Assembly (NCBI GenBank): GCA_030649335.1
Contig: JAUSLL010000085.1
Location: 1-52,107, forward strand
Direction of reading: 5' to 3'
DNA: 52,107 nt
Source of the DNA: Parvibaculum sp.
GTDB taxonomy: Bacteria > Pseudomonadota > Alphaproteobacteria > Parvibaculales > Parvibaculaceae
Shown here: positions 26,133-34,388 of the stretch, in pieces
How the letters are laid out: every line of letters starts with the position of its first letter
Position numbering within the stretch: the first letter of the stretch is position 1
Notes under the pieces: generated by a model
What the model was told of the DNA's origin: nothing
Database searches by the model: none
What the model saw: the letters and a program-made list of their open reading frames with translations, nothing else
Program-made: the position numbers and the translations under genes

Positions 26133-27173
26133 ATGAAGGCGCTTCTCTATCAAGGCCCGCGCGACATTCGCTACGAGAGCTTTGACGATCCGTCGCTTCT
26201 CGCTGACACCGACGCCATTATAAAGATGGACAAATGCGGCATTTGTGGCAGCGACCTGCACATCTATCACGGCGAAGGCTTCAGCCCCGACCTGGGCTTC
26301 TGTGTGGGTCATGAGGCCGTGGGCGAAGTCGCCGAGGTCGGTCGCGGTGTGCGGCGTCTAAAGGCCGGTGACAAGGTGATGCTGTCGGCGGCGGTTGGCT
26401 GCGGCTCATGCGTCAATTGTCTCGCGGGCAATATCAATCATTGTTTGTCGGGTGGAGCAGGGTGCTATGGTCTCAGCCATAAGCTCGAAGGATGTCAGGC
26501 GGAAGGCATTCGCGTGCCGATGGCCGATTTCAATGCGCACCCCATTCCTGAAGGTATCACGACCGATCAGGCGCTGATGCTCACCGACAATCTGCCAACC
26601 GCGTGGTTCGGTTGCGTCAATGCCAATATCCGGCCGGGTGCGAAGGTCGGTGTCGTTGGCCTGGGGCCCATCGGCTTGATGGCGGTTGAAAGTTGCTTCG
26701 TGTTGGGCGCGTCGGAAGTCTACGCCATCGACCTCGTGCCCGAGCGGCGCGCCATCGCGGCGACAATGGGCGCTATACCGGTGGATGGTGCCAATGCGCT
26801 GGAAGTAATCGGTGCGGCCACCAAGGGCCAGGGACTTGATAGCGTTGTCGAGGCTGTGGGTGCAGACGCCACGATCAAAATGTCGATCATGTTGGCGGGC
26901 AAGCGCGGTCATGTCTCGGCCATCGGCGTCAACCAATCGCGCGATTTCGCTTTTCCGATGGGATTGGCCTTCATGAAGGGCCTGACGTTCCACATCGGCA
27001 CCTGCTCGGTGCAATCGCATTGGCCGGACCTTGTGCCACTCATCCGCAGCGGCCGCCTAAAGCCGGAGCGGTTCATCACCCACGAAATGAGCCTTGCCGA
27101 AGGGGCGGAAGCCTATCGCCTGTTCGACGGTCGCCAGAAAGGCGCCCTGAAGACCGTCATGGTTCCGGCTTGA
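26133..27173 (+). CDS. Zinc-dependent alcohol dehydrogenase
   Basis: A 346-residue medium-chain dehydrogenase. Catalytic zinc ligands are Cys38 (KCGICGSDLH) and His60-Glu61 (VGHEAVGE). The structural zinc lobe has all four cysteines: 90, 93, 96 and 104. The Rossmann turn is VGVVGLGPIGLMA, followed by an acidic residue in AIDLVPERR, which favours NAD over NADP. Likely oxidises a secondary alcohol or polyol. It is placed 18 bases after the SDR gene and 15 before the kinase gene, inside the same operon. Confidence 0.9.
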   Translation: MKALLYQGPRDIRYESFDDPSLLADTDAIIKMDKCGICGSDLHIYHGEGFSPDLGFCVGHEAVGEVAEVGRGVRRLKAGDKVMLSAAVGCGSCVNCLAGNINHCLSGGAGCYGLSHKLEGCQAEGIRVPMADFNAHPIPEGITTDQALMLTDNLPTAWFGCVNANIRPGAKVGVVGLGPIGLMAVESCFVLGASEVYAIDLVPERRAIAATMGAIPVDGANALEVIGAATKGQGLDSVVEAVGADATIKMSIMLAGKRGHVSAIGVNQSRDFAFPMGLAFMKGLTFHIGTCSVQSHWPDLVPLIRSGRLKPERFITHEMSLAEGAEAYRLFDGRQKGALKTVMVPA

Positions 27174-27188
27174 GGAGGCAGTAAGCAT

Positions 27189-28238
27189 ATGTCACTCGAA
27201 AGCTGGACTGATCTTGTTGATCTTGAGCGTCTGACCGGATGGATGGACGAGCAGGGGTTGGAAAAAGGTCCGCTGACCGCTGTGACGGCGCTCACTGGCG
27301 GCACGCAAAATATATTGCTGAAATTCCGCCGCGGCTCGCGTGACTTCGTGCTCCGCCGCCCACCGCACCGCCCGCATATGAACGGCAGCGAGACGATGCG
27401 CCGTGAAGCGCGTGTGCTGGGTGCATTGGCGGGCAGCGATGTGCCCCATCCGGGCCTCATTGCGGCTTGCGCCGAGGAAGATGTGCTTGGCGCGGCTTTC
27501 TATCTGATGGAGCCGGTTGACGGGTTCAACGCCACCGTCGGCCTTCCGCCGCTCCATGCGGGCAATGCGTCGGTCCGTCGTGAAATGGGTCTCGCCATTG
27601 CCGACGGGGCCGCGGCTCTTGGTCGTGTCGACTATGTTGCCGTCGGGCTCACCGGCCTCGGCAAGCCCGAGAACTATCTCGAACGTCAGGTCGCACGCTG
27701 GCGCGGTCAGCTCGAAAGCTATGCGGAATATGAAGGCTGGGCAGGTCCCGGCGACATTCCCGGTGTTGAGCGCGTCGCCAAATGGCTCGGCGACAATTGC
27801 CCGCGTGATTTCAAACCCGGCGTCATCCACGGCGACTATCACCTTGCCAATGTGATGTACCGACACGACAGCGGCCAGCTTGCCGCCATTGTCGATTGGG
27901 AATTGACCACCATAGGCGACCCGCTGATCGATCTCGGCTGGCTGATGGCAACCTGGCCGGATGCCGATGGCGTGCGCACGACAGGTTCTGTAGGTATCCA
28001 GCCGTGGGAAGGTTTCCCGACCGCGCCGGAACTCATCGCCCGCTACGCCGAAGGCAGCACCCGCGACCTGTCGGCCATCGGCTGGTATGCGGTCCTCGCC
28101 TGCTACAAGCTCGGCATCATTCTGGAGGGCACAAATGCCCGCGCCGCCGCTGGCAAGGCCCCACGCGAAACCGGCGATATGCTCCACGCCTCGACCATTG
28201 GTCTGTTCCGGCGTGCACTCGGCTGGATCGACACCTGA
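27189..28238 (+). CDS. APH-fold kinase (ACAD10/11 N-terminal-domain type)
   Basis: A 349-residue aminoglycoside-phosphotransferase-fold kinase. The catalytic loop is HGDYHLANVMY (His214, Asp216, Asn221) and the metal-binding Asp236 lies in VDWELTTIGDPL, a form typical of the kinase halves of ACAD10/11 and of LvaA-type enzymes, not of antibiotic kinases. In those systems the kinase phosphorylates a 4-hydroxyacyl-CoA before an ACAD protein acts. The adjacent ACAD gene at 24027 supports the same job. It is the last gene of the cluster. A drug-resistance role is unlikely. Confidence 0.88.
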   Translation: MSLESWTDLVDLERLTGWMDEQGLEKGPLTAVTALTGGTQNILLKFRRGSRDFVLRRPPHRPHMNGSETMRREARVLGALAGSDVPHPGLIAACAEEDVLGAAFYLMEPVDGFNATVGLPPLHAGNASVRREMGLAIADGAAALGRVDYVAVGLTGLGKPENYLERQVARWRGQLESYAEYEGWAGPGDIPGVERVAKWLGDNCPRDFKPGVIHGDYHLANVMYRHDSGQLAAIVDWELTTIGDPLIDLGWLMATWPDADGVRTTGSVGIQPWEGFPTAPELIARYAEGSTRDLSAIGWYAVLACYKLGIILEGTNARAAAGKAPRETGDMLHASTIGLFRRALGWIDT

Positions 28239-28269
28239 TTTCAAGTGGAATCCGGATTTTTTTGAAATC
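28237..28269. repeat. Inverted repeat at the operon end
   Basis: GATTTCAA (28237-28244) and TTGAAATC (28262-28269) are perfect 8-bp arms around a 17-base loop that holds the palindrome AATCCGGATT (28249-28258) and a run of seven T. It overlaps the kinase stop. It may fold at the transcript end but is not a classic terminator because the T run is inside the loop. Confidence 0.4.
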
Positions 28270-28406
28270 ATCCGTATGCCCGCCATAATCCCGCCACCGA
28301 CGGAGCGCCAAATCGCCGCCGGACAGTGAATCGTGTCATGCTGATGTGTGTTTGATATGCTCTGTTCGTCTCACATCCCCCCGGCCTTTCGCGAAGGTGC
28401 CCCGCC

Positions 28407-31400
28407 ATGACTGAGATCCGCCGTTCCGCTCTGTTTGTCGCCCTCTTTTTGGCAGCAGTAAGTTGGGCGGGGTGGGTTCCCGCAGCGCAGGCGGCGGAAG
28501 GGACGCTGAGCGTCGCCCGCATCACACCTTCGGGCATGGACGCTGCTGCAGGGCAGCAAATGGTGATCGAGTTCGACCGTGCCGTCGTGCCGCTCGGACG
28601 GATGGAACGCAGCAGCGCTGAAATTCCTGTCGAAATCTCCCCCAAGCTTAATTGCGAATGGCGCTGGCTCAGCGACCGCGCGCTGGCCTGCCAATTGGGT
28701 GAGAAAGACGCTATGGCGGCGTCCACACATTATACCGTGACGGTCAATCCCGGCATTATTGCGGCTGACAACACGACGCTCGCCGAACCGCTGCATCACG
28801 AGTTTGTCACGAGCCGTATCGCGCTTGATCGCGTCGAATTCTCCGGTTGGACCGGACCGGGTGTGCCTGCGCTGCAAATGACATTCAACCAGCCTGTCCG
28901 CCGTGACAGTGTGGCGCGCAGCATCAATTTCGCATGGACGGAAAACGGCGAGGGCACACGCGCCGTTACGGCTGAAGCTGGTCCCGATTGGTCGCAAGCG
29001 CCGGATGACGCACTTGTCGATGTACCGCGCCAGCCCGGCATCGCTGGATTCTTCAGGCGGCTCCTGTCCTATTTCTCGTGGTTCCGCGCCGACAACGAAC
29101 CCGCGCCGCACGAATGGGCGCGCCGCACATGGGTCGTGACACCGGCCAGCCCCTTGCCGCTCGACACGGAAGTCGAACTCCTCATGAAGCCCGGCCTGAT
29201 ATCGGCTTTGGGTGCCGAACCCAGCATTGTGGACCAACAGGTCAAGAAATTTGCCACTTTCGGCGCGTTCAAATTTCTCGGTGCACGTTGCGATGACAAT
29301 TCGGGCAACACAATCAGCATTGCCCCCGGCGACAAAGCGGGTGCTTTGTGCGGACCGTGGAACATTGTTCGTCTTGCATTTTCTTCGCCCGTTCAACGTA
29401 AAGAACTGAAAGACCATGTTGTCATTTCGCCGGAGCTTGGCAAGCCGACCCCGGACAGCGATCCTTGGGCCGACGTCGATCTGGATCAGACAGACGGCTA
29501 CTACGACTGGAAAGGTCACGACAAGGCTGATGAATTTTCAGCACGGTTTCCGGTCTACTTGCGCTCAGGTCGCGACTACGAAGTCAGCCTAAAACCCGGC
29601 GACACCAAGATCGTCGATATATTTGGCCGCGAGCTGGAAGGTGACGTCAGCGCCCGCTGGCGCATGGATGATCGTCCGCCAAATTTTGAACTGCCCAATA
29701 ACATCGCTGTACTTGAAAAAGGTATCGACAGCGAAGTACCGCTGTTCGTCAACAACCTCACCAAAAGAGTCGTCACATTTTCGCGTATGACAGCGGCGGG
29801 CATCAAAACCGGCCTAGAAGATGTGCGAAAAATCGATCCGATCCGCAATGTTCAATATGCCATTCCGCTCGGCGTGCGGGAGATGCTGGAAGGCAAATCC
29901 GGTTCCATATTCGGCCGGATGACGACGACGCCTGCGACACGTAAGCAATCGCCCTTTGTTTTTGCGCAGGTCACGCCTTTCGCGCTCCATGTCAAATTGG
30001 CGCATTACAATACATTCGTGTGGGTGACAGATCTCGCCACAGGCGAACCTGTGTCCGGTGCGCGCGTATCGCTTTATCGCGATCCGGATTTGTTCAGTGC
30101 CTTCTGCTCGTCGAACAATTATGTCGCTTGGAACGCGCAACGCGAGGAAGCCTTCGCCATCAGCGACGCCAGTGGTCTCGCGCTGCTGCCGGGCAAACCG
30201 CGCAAGGTGGACGGGTGGGAATCGCCTTGTGACACCGCGCTGACCGTTAAAGCGCAAAAGGCCGACGATCTTGCCCTCATGCCGCTCTACTATCAGTTTG
30301 AAGCAGATACCTATCGCGCGTCGGGTGAGCAACTCTGGTCCACCAGCCAGTCAGCGCAAGAGCATATGCGTGTTTGGGGCACCACAGCGCAGGGTGTCTA
30401 TCGCGCGGGTGACACGATCCAATACAAAGTCTATGTGCGCGGTCAGGACAATAAGGGCCTCACTGCCGCGCCGCCGTCGAACTATCGAGTGCAGTTGATC
30501 GACCCGACCGGCAAGCTAGTTGCTGAAACCAAAGACCTGTCTTTGAACGAATTCGGCGCAACGTCGGGCGACTTCAACATCTCGAAAAACGGCACAGTCG
30601 GCTGGTATCGTTTCCGCCTCTTGCAAAAACTTTATGTGACAGCCGGAGACATCAAGGACTACTCAACCGATGAAGGCCCGTTGGGCGAAACAGGCTGGTA
30701 TGCCTGGAAGCCGATGCAGGTGCTGGTCAGTGATTTCACTCCGGCATCATTCCGCGTGACAACCACCGTCAACGGCAAGATTTTTGGAGCCGGTCAGTCG
30801 GTTGATGTGGAAAGCAAAGCGGCGCTCCATGCCGGTGGCCCCTATACCAATGCCACGGCGCGCTTCACTGCCATGCTCAGCCCGAAGGCGATGCATTCTG
30901 ATCATCCGGTCGCCGCCAGTTTTGATTATTCAAGGAGCGACGAAGACTATTCCGGATCGCAAAGAATGATCGCGCAACTCGAGCAGCCGCTCGACGCGCA
31001 AGGCCTCGCCAAAGTGTTGGTCAAAATTCCCGATGAGGAAAGTGCCGCATACGGCAATCTGACTTTTGAAAGTGCCGTTGCCGACGACCGTGGCAAAAAC
31101 ATTGCGAACGCGGCAACAGCTATCTATGCCGCGACAGATCGCTTTGTCGGGTTGAAGCCCACCGCATGGATTTTTCAGGCTGCGAAACCGGCATCATACG
31201 AATATGTCGTGGTCGACGCTGAGGGGGTGCCGGTCAAAGGTGCGAAGGTCGATCTCGAAATCGCTTATAAGAATGTCACCGCTGCGCGCGTGAAATCAGC
31301 GGGCAATGTCTACCAGACCGTTTACAACACCAGTTGGGATAAAGCCGGAAGCTGCGCGGGCACGTCGGAAGAAGGTCCGGCGAAGTGTGCCTTCACACCG

Positions 31401-34382
31401 GCGGAGGCGGGCGAATACCGAATCACTGCGACTGTCAAAGGCACAGCCGGAAAAACCCACACCGCATCAAGCGACTTTTGGGTCACGGGCCGTAATGTCG
31501 TTCTTTGGGAAAGCGAACCGGATACTGCGCTGCAAATGTTCCCCGAGCAGGCGAAATATAAAGTCGGTGATACAGCGCGCTATCTGATCAAGAACCCCTA
31601 TCCGCATGCCAAGGCGCTCATCACCATCGAACGCTACGGTGTCATCGATCATTTCGTGCAGACATTCGACAGCTCAACGCCCATCGTCGAATTTCCGGTG
31701 AAACCGGAATATGCACCGGGATTTTATGTCTCGATTGTGCTGGTGAGCCCGCGCGTCGACAAGCCGCTTGAAGCGAACATGGTCGATCTCGGCAAGCCCG
31801 CATTCCGCATGGGCTATGTGTCTGTGCCGGTCACGGATCCATACAATGAAATGGTCATCAGCGCCAAAGCCGCAAAGGACGAGTATCGTCCCGGTGACAA
31901 GGTGGCGGTCAATCTGCATGCGGAGCCGCGTCACAAGGGAAGCAACGAACCCATCGAATTTGCGGTCGCTGTTCTCGATCAGGCTGTGTTTGATCTGATC
32001 TCAGGCGGCAATGCCTATTTCGATCCCTATCGCGGCATGTATCGTCTCGATGGTCTTGATGTTCACAATTACAATCTTCTGCTCAACCTCATCGGTCGGC
32101 AGAAGTTTGAAAAGAAAGGTGCGAACCCGGGAGGTGACGGCGGACCTGATCTCAAACTCCGTGACGTCACAAAATTTGTTGCCTATTGGAATCCGTCTGT
32201 TCTGGCTGATGCCAAAGGCAATGCATCCATCGAGTTTGAGGTGCCCGACAATTTGACCGGTTGGCGTGTATTAGCACTCGCCGCTGATCCCGCTCAGAAA
32301 ATGGGTCTCGGTGTCGGCGAGTTCAAAGTTAATCGCGAAACCGAAATTCGCCCCGTCATGCCTAATCAGGTTTTGGAAAGCGACAAGTTCACGGCGGGTT
32401 TCAGCGTGATGAACCGCACCGAAGCGGCCCGTGAAATCAAAGTCGTTGTCACAGCCGAGGGTGATCTCGCGGATGGAAAGACGACCTCAGTTGAAAAGAT
32501 CATTAAGCTCGAACCCTTCGCCCGCAGCACAGTCTTCGTGCCGCTGACGGCGGGCATGATTGCGACGAAGCGTAACGTTAGTGCCGGTGCCATCGGCTTC
32601 AAAGTGAGCGCCGGTGACGAGATCGACAAGGATGGGTTTGCCTATAGCCTGCCAGTTGGCAAAGGCATCGACCTTGTGACCTCGGCCTTCTATGGCACGA
32701 CAGATAGCGAGAATGTTGTCACGCCGATTGCATTTCCGAAAGCGATCCGCCCTGACGCTGGTGAACTGTCTGTCACATTGAGCCCGACGGTCATCACGGA
32801 TGTAGCATCTGCCTTCCGCTATATCGCACTCTATCCATTCTATTGCTGGGAGCAACGTCTCACCAAAGGCGTGATGGCGGCAAACTTTGCGGCGCTTCGC
32901 AAATATCTCCCCGCCGATCTGGACTGGAAGGATGCTCCGGCGACGCTTGCCGCCACGATGAAAAGTGCGGCGGACTTTCAGGCTCCTAACGGCGGCATGG
33001 CCTATTGGGTCGCCACCAATGACCGCGTGGACCCTTATCTCTCCGCCTATACGGCGCTCGGCTTTACCTGGCTGCATGATCGCGGCACGGACGCGCCGAC
33101 GCCTGTGAGCGAGAAACTGCAAGCCTATCTGCAGGAGTTTTTGCGCAAGGACATCGCACCGGACTATTACAGCAAGCAAATGTCGGCGTCTGTACGTGCT
33201 GTTGCCTTGGCCGCTCTTGGCCGCGAAGGTCGTGTGACATTGCGCGACATCGAACGCTTGCGTCCGGAGTTCCTCACCATGGGTCTCTTCGGCAATGCCA
33301 TGGTGTTGCAGGCGGCTCTTTCGCTGAAGGATGACCAGGGTGCGAAACTCTCTCGCGAGATGGTCGATCTGATCCTGTCGCATTCCAACCAGACGTCAGG
33401 CAAGTTTCTCTTTAGTGAAGAACGCGGCGAAGGTTTCGCGCGTATTTTGTCGACACCCTTGCGTGACAATTGCGCGATCCTTACCAGCCTCGTCGCCTAC
33501 TCGCGTGCGCCGGGACAACGCGACTATGTGGAGCAGACCGCGTTCAAACTCGTGCGTGCGATCTCGCAAAGCCAACGCAAGGATGGTTATTGGGGCAACA
33601 CGCAGGAGAATATGTTCTGCGCCAATGCGCTCGCCGATTACGCCAGCGCCTTCGAAGCAACCGAGCCGAACCTGACTGTCAAAGCGACATTGGATGGCGA
33701 AGATATGGGCACAGCAACGCTTCAGGGTGTGGCTGCAACGCCGGTCAAGCTGACACATGACATCGAAGCCAAAGACGTTGGCCGTGATGCCAAGCTCAGC
33801 ATCGAACGCGAAGGTGAAGGGCGTCTCTACTATGCGACGCGCCTTAGCTATGCACCCGTCGATGGTGTGACGGAGCCGGTCAATAGCGGTATCGAAGTGC
33901 GTCGCGAATACAGCATCGAACGTGATGGCAAACGTGTGCTGCTTGGCAATGACGCGAAGATCAAACGCGGCGATCTGGTGCGTGTCGACATTTACATGTC
34001 GCTGCCCGCCGCGCGTAACTTTGTGGTGGTAAATGATCCCGTGCCGGGCGGGCTTGAGCCGGTCAACCGCGACCTTGCCACGACCTCGATTGTCGATGCT
34101 GACAAAGCCGAAATCACGCCGCCTGAAGGCAGCTGGGTCACGCGTTTCTCGGACTGGCTTGAATACGCGGCGGGCTACTGGTCCTTCTACCATCAGGAAA
34201 TGCGCGACGACAGCGTGCGCTTCTACTCGGACTATCTGCGTCCCGGCAATTACCACCTGTCCTATGTGGCACAGGCTGTGGCGACAGGTGAGTTCACGCA
34301 TCGGGCGGTAAAGGCCGAAGAAATGTACGATCCTGATGTCTTCGGCTATGGCGCTGCGGGTCGTCTGACGGTGGAGGAATAG
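28407..34382 (+). CDS. Bacterial alpha-2-macroglobulin (YfhM type)
   Basis: A 1991-residue protease-trapping protein of the periplasm. The signal peptide (residues 1-30, ending AAQAA) has no lipobox cysteine, so the protein is probably soluble, unlike lipoprotein YfhM of E. coli. Macroglobulin domains fill the first 1400 residues, then comes the thioester motif CWEQ at Cys1480 (TGC at 32844), which in active members traps proteases covalently. The thioester-helical region and receptor-binding-like end follow. pbpC starts 6 bases downstream, the usual partnership: the inhibitor is thought to protect cells when peptidoglycan is breached. AAGG lies about 10 bases ahead of the ATG. Confidence 0.93.
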   Translation: MTEIRRSALFVALFLAAVSWAGWVPAAQAAEGTLSVARITPSGMDAAAGQQMVIEFDRAVVPLGRMERSSAEIPVEISPKLNCEWRWLSDRALACQLGEKDAMAASTHYTVTVNPGIIAADNTTLAEPLHHEFVTSRIALDRVEFSGWTGPGVPALQMTFNQPVRRDSVARSINFAWTENGEGTRAVTAEAGPDWSQAPDDALVDVPRQPGIAGFFRRLLSYFSWFRADNEPAPHEWARRTWVVTPASPLPLDTEVELLMKPGLISALGAEPSIVDQQVKKFATFGAFKFLGARCDDNSGNTISIAPGDKAGALCGPWNIVRLAFSSPVQRKELKDHVVISPELGKPTPDSDPWADVDLDQTDGYYDWKGHDKADEFSARFPVYLRSGRDYEVSLKPGDTKIVDIFGRELEGDVSARWRMDDRPPNFELPNNIAVLEKGIDSEVPLFVNNLTKRVVTFSRMTAAGIKTGLEDVRKIDPIRNVQYAIPLGVREMLEGKSGSIFGRMTTTPATRKQSPFVFAQVTPFALHVKLAHYNTFVWVTDLATGEPVSGARVSLYRDPDLFSAFCSSNNYVAWNAQREEAFAISDASGLALLPGKPRKVDGWESPCDTALTVKAQKADDLALMPLYYQFEADTYRASGEQLWSTSQSAQEHMRVWGTTAQGVYRAGDTIQYKVYVRGQDNKGLTAAPPSNYRVQLIDPTGKLVAETKDLSLNEFGATSGDFNISKNGTVGWYRFRLLQKLYVTAGDIKDYSTDEGPLGETGWYAWKPMQVLVSDFTPASFRVTTTVNGKIFGAGQSVDVESKAALHAGGPYTNATARFTAMLSPKAMHSDHPVAASFDYSRSDEDYSGSQRMIAQLEQPLDAQGLAKVLVKIPDEESAAYGNLTFESAVADDRGKNIANAATAIYAATDRFVGLKPTAWIFQAAKPASYEYVVVDAEGVPVKGAKVDLEIAYKNVTAARVKSAGNVYQTVYNTSWDKAGSCAGTSEEGPAKCAFTPAEAGEYRITATVKGTAGKTHTASSDFWVTGRNVVLWESEPDTALQMFPEQAKYKVGDTARYLIKNPYPHAKALITIERYGVIDHFVQTFDSSTPIVEFPVKPEYAPGFYVSIVLVSPRVDKPLEANMVDLGKPAFRMGYVSVPVTDPYNEMVISAKAAKDEYRPGDKVAVNLHAEPRHKGSNEPIEFAVAVLDQAVFDLISGGNAYFDPYRGMYRLDGLDVHNYNLLLNLIGRQKFEKKGANPGGDGGPDLKLRDVTKFVAYWNPSVLADAKGNASIEFEVPDNLTGWRVLALAADPAQKMGLGVGEFKVNRETEIRPVMPNQVLESDKFTAGFSVMNRTEAAREIKVVVTAEGDLADGKTTSVEKIIKLEPFARSTVFVPLTAGMIATKRNVSAGAIGFKVSAGDEIDKDGFAYSLPVGKGIDLVTSAFYGTTDSENVVTPIAFPKAIRPDAGELSVTLSPTVITDVASAFRYIALYPFYCWEQRLTKGVMAANFAALRKYLPADLDWKDAPATLAATMKSAADFQAPNGGMAYWVATNDRVDPYLSAYTALGFTWLHDRGTDAPTPVSEKLQAYLQEFLRKDIAPDYYSKQMSASVRAVALAALGREGRVTLRDIERLRPEFLTMGLFGNAMVLQAALSLKDDQGAKLSREMVDLILSHSNQTSGKFLFSEERGEGFARILSTPLRDNCAILTSLVAYSRAPGQRDYVEQTAFKLVRAISQSQRKDGYWGNTQENMFCANALADYASAFEATEPNLTVKATLDGEDMGTATLQGVAATPVKLTHDIEAKDVGRDAKLSIEREGEGRLYYATRLSYAPVDGVTEPVNSGIEVRREYSIERDGKRVLLGNDAKIKRGDLVRVDIYMSLPAARNFVVVNDPVPGGLEPVNRDLATTSIVDADKAEITPPEGSWVTRFSDWLEYAAGYWSFYHQEMRDDSVRFYSDYLRPGNYHLSYVAQAVATGEFTHRAVKAEEMYDPDVFGYGAAGRLTVEE

Positions 34383-34388
34383 CGGGCC

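Noticed and set aside
27189-28238. Aminoglycoside-resistance gene
   Set aside because: The kinase fold is shared, but motif details and the ACAD neighbour fit the 4-hydroxyacyl-CoA kinase group.
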